DNA of 64,000 bases from Lachnospiraceae bacterium P6B14. GTDB lineage: Bacteria; Bacillota; Clostridia; Lachnospirales; Lachnospiraceae. Positions 46,778 through 55,616 of this stretch are shown in pieces. The notes beneath the pieces were generated by a model. That model was not told the DNA's origin, did no database searches, and was given only the letters and a program-made list of their open reading frames with translations. Within the stretch, counting starts at the first letter, position 1; every line of letters begins with the position of its first letter. Both the position numbers and the translations under genes were made by a program. The DNA lies in assembly GCA_000687695.1 (NCBI GenBank), contig JHWZ01000005.1:1-64000 (forward strand), in the 5' to 3' direction.

Positions 46778-48858
46778 ATGATCTCACCTTCCTTTCTCAT
46801 CTCGGTCAGAACTGCCTTGACCCTTTCTTTTGCTTCTTCGATCGAGCAATCAGCGAGCTGCGCTCCGGCCATATTGATGTGACCGCCGCCGCCGAGTTTC
46901 TCCATCACCAGCTGAACGTTCAGCTCATCTATGGAGCGCGCGCTGATGAAAATCTTTTCGTTGTATTCGGTAAACACGAAGGATGCCTTCACACCTTGGA
47001 TGTCCAGGAATGTATTTGCTATCTTCGATCCGATGATGGTCGGGTCGGGGAAAGCATCCGCATGACAGGTGGCGAACGCGTATGAATCCATAAAAAGACT
47101 CATATTCTGCACGGCCTCTGCCTGCACCTTGTATTCCTCGATGTCCGTTCGGAACATTTTTCTGATACGTATCATCTCAGCGCCGCATCTGCGTAAAAAT
47201 GCCACGGCCTCGAATGTTCTCACACCCGGCTTGTTCATAAAGTTGTTCGTGTCAACCATGATTCCGGAGTAGAGCGCGTCTGCCTCGAGTGTGCGTAAGT
47301 GAACCTCGTCGCCGGAGTACTGTATGATCTCGGCGACCATCTCGCAGGCCGATGAGGCGAATGGCTCCACGTAGGAGAGTGTCGGATTGACGAATGCTTC
47401 GCCTGTCTGACGATGATGGTCGATGACAACCAAAGATGAAACCTTGTCTATGAGTTCCGGCGCGTCGGTAAATGACGGCTTGTTTACGTCCACTACGACG
47501 AGCAGCACGCCGATGCCGTTCCCGACATAGTCCGATGCCTGCGAGGCAGTCAAAAACAGATCGTCGGGGTAGTCCTTATTCCCTTTAAAAAGTTCAAGCA
47601 GGGGCTCCAAAGCCGATGTCACCGAGTTAACCACGATACGTGCGGGCTTGCCGAGGTCGGTTGCGATCCTGTAGATACCGAGGGCGCTTCCGATAGCGTC
47701 GACATCAGGCATTTTGTGGCCCATGATGATCAGGCGGTCTGCCACCTCGATGGAGTCACGCAGCGCGTGAGCCTTGACACGTGCCTTGACGCGGGTGTTT
47801 TTCTCTTGCTCTATACTCTTTCCTCCGTAGTAGAGGGTGTTGTCTCTGGTCTTGATCACGACCTGATCGCCGCCTCGTCCGAGAGCGAGGTCGATGGCTG
47901 ATCTCGCGTATTCCTGGCGTTTGCGATAGGTGTCAGCCTGTGAGCCGATACCCATGGAGATCGTGATTCCTGTCTCCTCGGCGGATCCGGCGTTGATCGT
48001 CTTTATGTCCTCAAGGATTGAGAACTTGTCAGCCTGCATCTGCGCGAGGTATTTATGCTGTATCATGAATATGTATTTGTCTTTTTCGAGTTTTCTGATG
48101 ATGGCGTCGTAGCCGAGCATGTATTTGTTTATCTTTCTGTCGGCCAGAGCGACCAATAGTGCCCGCCTCACGTCATCGACGGTATCTAAACTCTCTTCGT
48201 AGTTGTCGATGTAGAGAAGACCGACATCCAGACGCTGGTCGTAGTTCTCCTGGATAACACGTACGAGATCGGTCTCGTTGTAGATGTAGAGCACGAAAAG
48301 CTGTCCCGATATACCGATATGCGAAGCACGTCGTGCGAGCTCTTTTTCCACCTTTTTATCCGAGTTCAGAGCCTGATCGAGATCAAGTCTTTTAAGGATA
48401 GCGTGGTAGAAAGCTGTATTTACTTCAAAATGCATCTCGCCGATCTCATCCTCGTTTTTTGGCATGCTTCTTTCATCTATCTCGGGGATGGCTTCGGATA
48501 CGTTGAATCTCTTTCCGAGGTCCGAAGCAAAGGTTTTTCTGAATGCGTTGTTGTCCCAGATGCTGATGAGATTTGAGTCCATGATACACATCGGGAGCTC
48601 AAAATCCGTCGCTATCTGCTTGGTCGCCAGGTGGAAACGCATGGCGTAGCTCACCAGGTCTTTCAGGACGGCACGTCTTTTGATCATGAACAAAAGAAGA
48701 GCAAAGATCAGGTACACTCCGACGTAGATCGTGATGATCATCGCGATCTGTGTGTCGAGCGTGTACATATGGATATTCATTATTATGAGCAGAAGCCCCA
48801 GTATCAGCGGCCAGCGCAGATAATTGGTGAGGGCTTTTCGCATCTTTTCAGTATTCAT
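46774..48858 (-). CDS. gdpP: GdpP-type cyclic di-AMP phosphodiesterase
   Basis: A 694-aa membrane-bound enzyme that degrades c-di-AMP. Two membrane helices lie near the start (WPLILGLLLIIMNIHMYTL; IAMIITIYVGVYLIFALLLF). A PAS-like domain and a degenerate GGDEF domain (about 170-300, without GGDEF) follow. The DHH/DHHA1 phosphodiesterase comes last: MGHKMPDVDAIGSALGI, LVVIDHHRQTGE, and GGGGHINMAGAQLAD. I start at the ATG nine bases after GGAGGAA. It heads the operon with rplI and dnaB, transcribed from the promoter at 48896-48924. Confidence 0.93.
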   Translation of the reverse strand: MNTEKMRKALTNYLRWPLILGLLLIIMNIHMYTLDTQIAMIITIYVGVYLIFALLLFMIKRRAVLKDLVSYAMRFHLATKQIATDFELPMCIMDSNLISIWDNNAFRKTFASDLGKRFNVSEAIPEIDERSMPKNEDEIGEMHFEVNTAFYHAILKRLDLDQALNSDKKVEKELARRASHIGISGQLFVLYIYNETDLVRVIQENYDQRLDVGLLYIDNYEESLDTVDDVRRALLVALADRKINKYMLGYDAIIRKLEKDKYIFMIQHKYLAQMQADKFSILEDIKTINAGSAEETGITISMGIGSQADTYRKRQEYARSAIDLALGRGGDQVVIKTRDNTLYYGGKSIEQEKNTRVKARVKAHALRDSIEVADRLIIMGHKMPDVDAIGSALGIYRIATDLGKPARIVVNSVTSALEPLLELFKGNKDYPDDLFLTASQASDYVGNGIGVLLVVVDVNKPSFTDAPELIDKVSSLVVIDHHRQTGEAFVNPTLSYVEPFASSACEMVAEIIQYSGDEVHLRTLEADALYSGIMVDTNNFMNKPGVRTFEAVAFLRRCGAEMIRIRKMFRTDIEEYKVQAEAVQNMSLFMDSYAFATCHADAFPDPTIIGSKIANTFLDIQGVKASFVFTEYNEKIFISARSIDELNVQLVMEKLGGGGHINMAGAQLADCSIEEAKERVKAVLTEMRKEGEII

Positions 48859-48895
48859 TCTGTCTGATTCCTCCATCTCAGGCGAGTGTATTCCT

Positions 48896-48924
48896 AGTAT
48901 ACCACTTTTAATCAGAATAATCAA
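48896..48924 (-). promoter_or_regulatory. Promoter of the gdpP-rplI-dnaB operon
   Basis: Minus strand TTGATT, 17-bp spacer, TATACT, about 40 bp before the gdpP start. Confidence 0.6.
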
Positions 48925-49004
48925 TATAATATCATTGACTATATTTCAAAAATATGAGAGAATATCATATGTGTTTGTAACTCTTGACGATAAGGAGATA
49001 AAAA

Positions 49005-49874
49005 ATGAGACGACCAGGAGACAGATTTGATGCAAAAAAGATCAGAGATGTGGATGCACTCCACTTTCTGATGCCCGTCATCTATCCGGGAAGGACCGCA
49101 AATGAGGGCTATATCAAGGAAACCATTGACCTCACTGAGACCATGAAATTTCTTGAGAAGAAAAATGAAGGGAATGATGGCTATCACTATACATTTTTCC
49201 AGCTGATGGTCACGGCTGCGCTGAAGATCCTTGTGCTCAGACCACAGCTCAACCGTTTTATAAAAAGTGGCTCGATGTACCAGCGTAACCATATTTCCGC
49301 GGCTTTCACGGTAAAAAGAAAGTTCGAGGATTCCGGGGATGAGGGACTTGCCTTCATCAAGGGATTCCGTGTGGATACACTCGATACCATCCACCAGAAG
49401 ATGTATGATCAGATATATCAGGCTCGTAAGGGCGACGGCGGAGATGCCGTAGACAGCACAAACCTTTTGAGAAAGTTCGGCTTCATCGGAAAACTCATCC
49501 TGCGTTTGGTGGTATTTTTGGAGAAGAGAAACATAGTGATCCCTGCGCTTACGGTGGGTGATCCGGGGTACTCATCCGTTTTCCTTTCAAATCTCGGTTC
49601 CATCGGTATGAGAGCCGGTTATCATCATCTGTCAAATTGGGGGACAAACTCCGTGTTTATCGTTATCGGACAGATCAAAAAGCGCCCGTTCTACGATGAA
49701 AACGGAAAGGTTGAGATGAAGATGAGCGTGGATCTGGGGCTTACGGTCGATGAGAGGATCGCGGACGGGTATTATTTTTCCAAATCCGTGAGACTTTTGA
49801 AATATCTTTTGGAGCATCCTGAGGAGCTCGAAAAGAGACTCGAGGAAAAACCGAAGAAACTTAAAGAAAAATGA
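49005..49874 (+). CDS. E2-like (CAT-fold) acyltransferase without lipoyl domain
   Basis: A 289-aa protein with the fold of 2-oxoacid dehydrogenase E2 / chloramphenicol acetyltransferase catalytic domains: NHISAAFTVKRKFED, VFLSNLGSIGMRAGYHHLSN, then SVFIVIGQIKKRPF and VDLGLTVDERIADGYYFSKS. The catalytic H-x-x-x-D-G of this superfamily reads E-R-I-A-D-G here, so the active-site His is replaced, and no lipoyl domain is present. The acyl-CoA ligase gene follows 46 bp downstream; the two are likely a functional pair in acyl transfer, but activity is uncertain given the missing His. Confidence 0.78.
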   Translation: MRRPGDRFDAKKIRDVDALHFLMPVIYPGRTANEGYIKETIDLTETMKFLEKKNEGNDGYHYTFFQLMVTAALKILVLRPQLNRFIKSGSMYQRNHISAAFTVKRKFEDSGDEGLAFIKGFRVDTLDTIHQKMYDQIYQARKGDGGDAVDSTNLLRKFGFIGKLILRLVVFLEKRNIVIPALTVGDPGYSSVFLSNLGSIGMRAGYHHLSNWGTNSVFIVIGQIKKRPFYDENGKVEMKMSVDLGLTVDERIADGYYFSKSVRLLKYLLEHPEELEKRLEEKPKKLKEK

Positions 49875-49920
49875 ATATAATCATAAAAATAATAACATTA
49901 TAATACAGGCGGAATGAAAA

Positions 49921-51651
49921 ATGAGTGAAATAAAACGTAAATGGAACGACAAACCGATCACGGCGAAGATGCCGTGGGCGCCGCATTTGGGCGAGGTGCC
50001 CCTTACTGTACCGTATTTTGAAGGAACGATGTATGAGATGGTAGAGCAGGTGGCGGAACAGCATCCTGACTATGTGGCGTTTGACTTTATGGGACGCCCG
50101 ACTACCTATAAAAGACTTATCACGGAGATCCATAAATGCGCGAGGAGCCTTCGCACCATCGGAGTGAGAGCAGGCGACCGTGTCACCATCGCCATGCCGA
50201 ACTGTCCGCAGGCGATATTCATGCTGTATGCAGTGAATCTCATCGGTGCGGTGGCGAACATGATCCATCCTCTGTCTGCCGAGAAGGAGATCGAGGACTA
50301 CTTAAACATGTCGAACAGCGTAACGGCCATCACGCTGGATCAGTTCTACAGTAAGTTTGAGAGCATCCGTGCAAATACGAAGGTGGTAAATATCATCATC
50401 GCAAGTGTAAAGGATGAGTTGACAAAACGTCTCAAGGCCGGATATATGCTTACCGAGGGACGAAAGATAAAGATCCCTTCGGATGCGCCTGTGATCAGAT
50501 GGCAGGAGTTCATCCGATTGGGCAGATGTTGTTTCTACAATTATAAAGTAAAATCACATGCGAACGATCCCGCGGTCATCCTTTATTCAGGAGGAACGAC
50601 CGGTACGACAAAGGGTATCGTGCTTACCAATATGAACTTCAACGCACTGAGTACACAGGTGCTTGCGGCGAATCCGATGTTCAGACCGGGAGACAAGATG
50701 CTCGCTGCGATGCCGCTTTTCCACGGGTTCGGTCTGGGCGTGTGCATCCATACGATGCTTTCGAACGGCGGAAGGTGTATCCTGGTGCCACGTTTCACCG
50801 CGGACAGCTACGCAAAGCTGATCACCAAGTACAAATGTAACTTTATCGCGGGCGTGCCCACTTTGTATGAGGCGCTGTTACGTATCAAATCGATGGACGG
50901 AAAGGATCTCAGTTTCCTGAAGGGAGTATTCTCGGGAGGGGATTCGCTTTCGATAGAGTTAAAAAAGAAGCTGGATCATTTTTTGAACGATCATCATTCG
51001 GTCGTTATGGTGCGAGAGGGCTACGGCACGACAGAGACCGTTACGGCGTGTTGCCTGACTCCGCCGCATATGTTTAAGGAGGGAAGTATCGGACTTCCGT
51101 TCCCTGATACATTTATAAAGATAGTAAAGCCCGGAACCGATGAGGAGGTGCCATACGGCGAGGAAGGTGAGATCCTGCTCGCAGGTCCTTCTGTTATGAA
51201 GGAGTACATGGACAACCCTGAGGAGACTGCCCAGACTCTGCGTGAGCATGCAGACGGTCTTACCTGGGTATATACGGGAGATCTCGGCACGATGGACTCG
51301 GAGGGATTTATATTCTTCAAGGGCAGAGCAAAGAGGATGATCGTATCCTCCGGCTACAACATTTATCCGGCGCAGCTTGAGAACATTATCGATGCTCATG
51401 AAAAGGTACAGATGAGCTGCGTTATCGGCGTACCTGACGCCTATCGTATGCACGCGGTAAAGGCATTCGTCATGTTAAAACCGGGAGTGCCCGCAGACGA
51501 TGCCACACGCGATGAGATCATGGCTTATTGCAAAAAGCATCTGGCGAAATACGAGATGCCACGAGAGATAGAGTTCAGAGCTGAGCTGCCGAAAACTCTG
51601 GTAGGTAAGGTCGCATACAGACAGCTCGAAGAAGAGGAGTTAGGCAAGTGA
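49921..51651 (+). CDS. AMP-dependent acyl-CoA ligase (fatty-acid/acyl-CoA synthetase)
   Basis: A 576-aa adenylate-forming ligase. The P-loop-like motif is ILYSGGTTGTTKGIVLTNMN, with REGYGTTETVTACCLTPP, YTGDLGTMDSEGFIFFKGRA and the C-terminal catalytic Lys in PKTLVGKVAYRQLE. It activates a carboxylic acid, probably a fatty acid, with ATP and CoA. The partner E2-like protein directly upstream may use or transfer the product. It ends 65 bp before a large palindrome and converges with purC. Confidence 0.92.
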   Translation: MSEIKRKWNDKPITAKMPWAPHLGEVPLTVPYFEGTMYEMVEQVAEQHPDYVAFDFMGRPTTYKRLITEIHKCARSLRTIGVRAGDRVTIAMPNCPQAIFMLYAVNLIGAVANMIHPLSAEKEIEDYLNMSNSVTAITLDQFYSKFESIRANTKVVNIIIASVKDELTKRLKAGYMLTEGRKIKIPSDAPVIRWQEFIRLGRCCFYNYKVKSHANDPAVILYSGGTTGTTKGIVLTNMNFNALSTQVLAANPMFRPGDKMLAAMPLFHGFGLGVCIHTMLSNGGRCILVPRFTADSYAKLITKYKCNFIAGVPTLYEALLRIKSMDGKDLSFLKGVFSGGDSLSIELKKKLDHFLNDHHSVVMVREGYGTTETVTACCLTPPHMFKEGSIGLPFPDTFIKIVKPGTDEEVPYGEEGEILLAGPSVMKEYMDNPEETAQTLREHADGLTWVYTGDLGTMDSEGFIFFKGRAKRMIVSSGYNIYPAQLENIIDAHEKVQMSCVIGVPDAYRMHAVKAFVMLKPGVPADDATRDEIMAYCKKHLAKYEMPREIEFRAELPKTLVGKVAYRQLEEEELGK

Positions 51652-51715
51652 TCAGGCAGACAGCCGAAACCGATAACAGCCGAAAACAATAACAGCTGAA
51701 CAAGTGCCAAACAAA

Positions 51716-51873
51716 AACAGCCATCCGAAACACATATTGTACGAGGACCGTTTTGCAAGCGTCGTTGCGCAGGCGAGGTTAGGAAACTCGAAGAGTTTCC
51801 TTCGAGCCGCACAACGTGACGCTTGGAACCGAGCGAAAGCGTGTCCGAGTAAATATGTGTACGGATGGCTGTT
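51716..51873. repeat. Large imperfect palindrome between convergent genes
   Basis: The arms AACAGCCATCCG and CGGATGGCTGTT pair at the edges, and the pairing continues with interruptions to a central GGAAACTC-GAA-GAGTTTCC hairpin; GCGTCGTTGCGCAGGCGAGG opposes CCTTCGAGCCGCACAACGTG. About 158 bp in all, not coding. It may end transcription from both sides, but its size and detail exceed an ordinary terminator. Related in style to the elements at 4168, 5420 and 20750. Confidence 0.8.
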
Positions 51874-51920
51874 ATAATAGTACTAGTATAGCGATGTCCG
51901 GTTATTCTGCGATCGCTGTA

Positions 51921-52799
51921 CTAGTCTAACGGTTTTCCTGTCAGCTTCTCGAATCCTTCGAGATAAATAGCGATAGTCTTGTCGAGGACATCCTGCGGCA
52001 GCGTCCAGTCATGGTTGCCGTCATTTGCCTTCAGCCAGTCTCTCGCGAACTGCTTGTCATATGAAGGCTGACCGTGTCCCGGCTCATATCCGTCGAGCGG
52101 CCAGAAACGTGATGAATCAGGAGTCAGCATCTCGTCAGCAAGAACGATGTTGCAGCCCTCATCGAGACCAAACTCAAACTTCGTGTCGGCTATGATGATA
52201 CCTTTTGTATAGGCATAGTCGGCGCATTTTTTATAAAGAGCGATCGTATAGTCGCGAAGCTTCTCGGCGTACTCCAGACCTTTGCCCGGGAAGCTCTTCT
52301 CCAGGTGGTCGATGCTCTGCTCGAATGAGATGTTCTCGTCGTGCTCACCGATCTCAGCCTTGGTAGAAGGTGTATAGATGGGCTCAGGGAGCTTGTCAGA
52401 TTCCTTCAGGCCTTCAGGCAGCGTGATGCCGCAGACGGTGCCGTTCTTCTGATAGCTGGCCCAGCCGCTGCCGGTGATGTATCCGCGGACGATACACTCG
52501 ATCGGGAGCATTGTGAGCTTTTTGCAAAGCATGGAGCGTCCCTCGAAGCGGTCTGTGCGGAAGCCTTCCGGCATATCTGAGGTATCCGTGGAAATCATGT
52601 GGTTCGGCATGATATCGGAAGTAAAGTCGAACCAGAACTTGGACATCTGTGTCAGAACACGTCCTTTGTCCTTGACTTCATTATGAAGGATCACGTCGAA
52701 ACAGCTGATGCGATCGGTGCAGACCATGATCAGCGAATCGCCGTTATCATATATCTCTCGAACTTTGCCCTCAGCAATGGGTTTTGGTGCGTTACTCAT
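51921..52799 (-). CDS. purC: Phosphoribosylaminoimidazole-succinocarboxamide synthase
   Basis: Purine biosynthesis enzyme that joins aspartate to CAIR with ATP. At 292 aa it is of the longer (eukaryote-like) bacterial type. Motifs: GKVREIYDNGDSLIMVCTDR, then ISCFDVILHNEVKDKGRVLT, IECIVRGYITGSGWASYQKN, and LADEMLTPDSSRFWPLDGYE. AAGGAGG lies 9 bp before the start. It stands alone here rather than in a pur operon. No purine riboswitch is seen in the 160 bp upstream. Confidence 0.96.
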   Translation of the reverse strand: MSNAPKPIAEGKVREIYDNGDSLIMVCTDRISCFDVILHNEVKDKGRVLTQMSKFWFDFTSDIMPNHMISTDTSDMPEGFRTDRFEGRSMLCKKLTMLPIECIVRGYITGSGWASYQKNGTVCGITLPEGLKESDKLPEPIYTPSTKAEIGEHDENISFEQSIDHLEKSFPGKGLEYAEKLRDYTIALYKKCADYAYTKGIIIADTKFEFGLDEGCNIVLADEMLTPDSSRFWPLDGYEPGHGQPSYDKQFARDWLKANDGNHDWTLPQDVLDKTIAIYLEGFEKLTGKPLD

Positions 52800-52892
52800 G
52801 GGAAAAACCTCCTTATATAAGAAAAGATAGTATCATTTTATTACAAAAATGTAAAAAGTGCAAATATTTCCTTAAAAAACTTAACAAAATCC

Positions 52893-52921
52893 TTGACAAA
52901 TGGCGGAAAAAGGCGTATAAA
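52893..52921 (+). promoter_or_regulatory. Promoter of the hup gene
   Basis: TTGACA, 17-bp spacer, TATAAA, followed about 100 bp later by the hup start. Strong, as expected for an abundant protein. Confidence 0.8.
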
Positions 52922-53021
52922 TATATATGCAGGGTCGATTTGGGCGTAACAGAAATGAAAAATGTTACATATTGATCGACACATCAAATCAAATCTTTAT
53001 AAGTCGAGGAGGACTATCACA

Positions 53022-53300
53022 ATGAACAAGACTGAATTAGTTGATGCAATTGCAAAGCAGGCAGACCTTACAAAGAAGGATGCTGAGGGCGCTCTCAAGG
53101 CGTTCATCGATACTGTAACCAAGGAGCTCAAGAAGGGCGGTAAGGTTCAGCTCGTAGGCTTTGGTACATTCGAGGTAGCTAAGCGTGCTGCACGTGACGG
53201 CGTTAACCCTCTTACAAAGGAGCCGATGCACATCGCTGCTTCAAAGGCACCGAAGTTCAAGGCTGGTAAGGCTCTTAAAGAGGCTGTCAATAAAAAATGA
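53022..53300 (+). CDS. hup: DNA-binding protein HU
   Basis: A 92-aa HU protein that bends and packs DNA as a dimer. MNKTELVDAIAKQADLTKKD, then the arm KVQLVGFGTFEVAKRAARDG and NPLTKEPMHIAASKAPKFKA. I start at the ATG after CGAGGAGG; 20 codons upstream in the same frame are leader. Monocistronic, with its own strong promoter and terminator. Confidence 0.97.
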   Translation: MNKTELVDAIAKQADLTKKDAEGALKAFIDTVTKELKKGGKVQLVGFGTFEVAKRAARDGVNPLTKEPMHIAASKAPKFKAGKALKEAVNKK

Positions 53301-53302
53301 TT

Positions 53303-53492
53303 AGCGCGTTAACAGCGTGAGACTGTATTTAATAAGAGCTCATCGTATGCTTGCATACAGATGAGCTCTTTTAAATACAGGTGAACCTGACGCGTGACAC
53401 GTGAGCGCTGCTCACGTGTAGACGCGTCAGGTTCTGCTGTTAACGCGTCGGGCTCGGTCGGAATCCGAGTCGACGCGTCAGGTCTCACGCTG
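53303..53492. repeat. Nested palindromes after hup
   Basis: Three hairpins stand in a row: 53323-53380 (CTGTATTTA...TAAATACAG enclosing AAGAGCTCAT / ATGAGCTCTT, the probable hup terminator); 53383-53434 (GAACCTGACGCGT / ACGCGTCAGGTTC enclosing ACACGTGAGC / GCTCACGTGT); and 53443-53478 (ACGCGTCG / CGACGCGT). Outer pairs CGCGTTAACA / TGTTAACGCG and CAGCGTGAGAC / GTCTCACGCTG enclose these. The word ACGCGTCAGGT occurs twice. No coding potential; transcribed between hup and rqcP. Confidence 0.85.
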
Positions 53493-53514
53493 TATTTAAG
53501 GGGGTTGGTTATAT

Positions 53515-53754
53515 ATGCGTCTGGATAAATACTTAAAGGTGTCGCGTCTGATCAAGCGTCGCACTATCGCCAACGAAGCCTGTGACGCAGGACGCGTCCT
53601 CGTCAATGACAAAGTAGCCAAGGCTTCCTATGACGTCAAGGCAGGCGATGTGATAGAGATCATCTTCGGTGACAGGAGCACCAAGGTGGAGGTTTTGAAC
53701 GTCCGGGAGACTGTAAAAAAAGAAGATGCAAGTGAAATGTATAAAAATCTATAG
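53515..53754 (+). CDS. rqcP: S4-domain ribosome quality-control protein RqcP (YabO)
   Basis: A 79-aa protein that is a single S4 RNA-binding domain: MRLDKYLKVSRLIKRRTIAN, then EACDAGRVLVNDKVAKASYD. RqcP works with RqcH on stalled 50S subunits to add alanine tails. The position just before divIC is the same as for yabO in Bacillus subtilis, though yabP/yabQ are not between them here. GGGGG ribosome site. Confidence 0.92.
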   Translation: MRLDKYLKVSRLIKRRTIANEACDAGRVLVNDKVAKASYDVKAGDVIEIIFGDRSTKVEVLNVRETVKKEDASEMYKNL

Positions 53755-53793
53755 AAAAAATTGCAAAAATTTGACAAAATATCGGATTTTTCC

Positions 53794-53822
53794 TTGACTT
53801 TTATGTTAAAATTGCCTATAAT
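53794..53822 (+). promoter_or_regulatory. Promoter for divIC-tilS-hpt-ftsH
   Basis: TTGACT, 17-bp spacer, TATAAT, 25 bp before the divIC start. It may drive the whole downstream cluster, whose genes are close or overlapping. Confidence 0.75.
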
Positions 53823-53846
53823 TATGAAAGGAATGGGGGTGACGTC

Positions 53847-54149
53847 TTGAAAAAACTTAATAATAAGCGCAGGCGTCGCACCAGCCTGTACCTTGTGGCT
53901 ATACTTGCAGCAATATTCGTTGCGACCATGGTGGTGCAGGGCGTATCGTTGTCAGCCAACTGTGATAAGTTGTCAGCCGAGCAGACAGAGCTTGAGGCAA
54001 AGAAGAAAGAGTTGGAAGAGCAACGTGAGGAGATACAGAGCAAAGCCGAATACATGAAAACGGATGCCTATATTGAGGATGTGGCACGTGAGAAGTTCGG
54101 ACTCGCATATGATGATGAGATTATATTTAAAGCAGCGGACAACGAGTGA
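53847..54149 (+). CDS. divIC: Cell-division protein DivIC/FtsL-like septum initiator
   Basis: A 100-aa bitopic membrane protein: short basic N-terminus (KKLNNKRRRRTS), one membrane helix (LYLVAILAAIFVATMVVQGV), then an extracellular coiled coil (LSAEQTELEAKKKELEEQRE). This is the DivIC/FtsB layout; DivIC forms a complex with FtsL and DivIB at the division site. It starts with TTG after GGGGGTGACG. Its context between rqcP and tilS matches Firmicute gene order. Confidence 0.9.
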   Translation: MKKLNNKRRRRTSLYLVAILAAIFVATMVVQGVSLSANCDKLSAEQTELEAKKKELEEQREEIQSKAEYMKTDAYIEDVAREKFGLAYDDEIIFKAADNE

Positions 54150-54197
54150 TGTCCGCTGTGTTACTTTTTATAGAAGGGTAATATCGGGAAAACACAG

Positions 54198-55616
54198 GTG
54201 AAAAGAACTGATCTATCCGAAAGATTTAGAGAGTTTATCGACAGAGAGAAACTAATCCGACCGGGACAGACCATAGTCATCGGTTTATCAGGCGGAGCAG
54301 ATTCTGTCTGTCTTTTTGATTTATTGTCCGACATCTCTGAAGAATACGAGATCACGTTGGTTCCGACCCATGTGCATCACGGGATCAGGGGGGATGAGGC
54401 CGATAGGGATGAGGAGTTCGTAAGGCGTATCGTAGCCGAAAAAGGCATGGAATGTGTGGTCTGCAGTGTGGATGCACCGGGCTTTGCAAAAGAGAAGGGA
54501 CTGACTTTGGAGGAAGCCGCAAGGATCCTCAGATACGGAGAGCTTGAAAGGATCCTTGAGGAAAGAAATGCCGATTCTATCGCTATAGCGCATCATAGGG
54601 ATGACCAGGCTGAGACTGTTTTGATGAATCTTTTCAGGGGGACCGGAGCAACAGGACTCTCCGGGATCAGGCCGAAATCGGGAGACAGGATCAGGCCGAT
54701 GCTGTTTGCGTCAAAGAAAGAGATATTAGAGTATTTATCGGAAAATAATATAATATTCGTGGAAGATTCTACAAATAATTGCCCCGATCATACGAGAAAC
54801 AGAATACGATCCGAGCTTATCCCGATGATAGAGGAGCTGTATCCGCAGGCTGTATCTCATATCGCAGCGGCCGCTGAGGATGTGGAGGTCTGGCGGGAGT
54901 ATATATCAGATGAGGCGATAAAAGCCGGACCGTCTGCAGAGTGTATGGCTGTAACCGAGTCGGATGACGGAACGGTTGCCCGTATCGACAGGGGTGCATT
55001 TTTAAGTGAGAGCAGGGCAATAAGAGAAGAGTGGCTGAGGAGTGCTGTGGAAAAGGTGATCCCCGCGAGAAAGGATGTGACCAGAGACCACTACAGGATG
55101 CTGGCGGATCTGCTTGAGAAAAACGTGACGGGCAGACGAATCGACCTGCCCGCACTGTGCTATGCGCAGAGGACTTATGACGGTCTGGTCATCGGACGCA
55201 AGAGTGCCCTGAAAAAAAGCGTGATAAGTGCCGAAGACACGAGCTTTGCCACGGAATTGTTCGATGCGGACATTTTTAATGAAGAAATTAACATTTTTTC
55301 TGAAGAAAAAGACTATACGAAATACATTGATTATGATAAAATAAACAATGGTCTTGTGCTCAGACATCCGAGAGAAGGCGATTATTTCGTTTTCGATGAC
55401 AAGGGTGGGACGAAAAAGCTGAGTCGGTTCTACATCGATTCCAAAGTTCCAAAAGAGCAAAGGCCCGAATGCCTGGTTATCGCGGATGGATCGCATGTCG
55501 TATGGGCGCTGCCCGACAGACTCAGTGAGTATTACAAGGTGACCGGCGAAACAAAGAGGATTCTCAGGATAAGCAGGGACGGTGAAGGGGCTCCTGTTGG
55601 AAAGGATTTGTCATGA
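54198..55616 (+). CDS. tilS: tRNA(Ile)-lysidine synthase
   Basis: Changes C34 of the CAU-anticodon tRNA-Ile to lysidine with ATP and lysine, so that the tRNA reads AUA. The PP-loop motif is VIGLSGGADSVCLFDLL near residue 27. Next come THVHHGIRGDEADRDEEFVR and IAIAHHRDDQAETVLMNLFR, all family signatures. C-terminal domains complete the 472 aa. It starts with GTG; the ribosome site is weak (AAACACAGG). Its stop overlaps the hpt start by 4 bp. Confidence 0.95.
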   Translation: MKRTDLSERFREFIDREKLIRPGQTIVIGLSGGADSVCLFDLLSDISEEYEITLVPTHVHHGIRGDEADRDEEFVRRIVAEKGMECVVCSVDAPGFAKEKGLTLEEAARILRYGELERILEERNADSIAIAHHRDDQAETVLMNLFRGTGATGLSGIRPKSGDRIRPMLFASKKEILEYLSENNIIFVEDSTNNCPDHTRNRIRSELIPMIEELYPQAVSHIAAAAEDVEVWREYISDEAIKAGPSAECMAVTESDDGTVARIDRGAFLSESRAIREEWLRSAVEKVIPARKDVTRDHYRMLADLLEKNVTGRRIDLPALCYAQRTYDGLVIGRKSALKKSVISAEDTSFATELFDADIFNEEINIFSEEKDYTKYIDYDKINNGLVLRHPREGDYFVFDDKGGTKKLSRFYIDSKVPKEQRPECLVIADGSHVVWALPDRLSEYYKVTGETKRILRISRDGEGAPVGKDLS

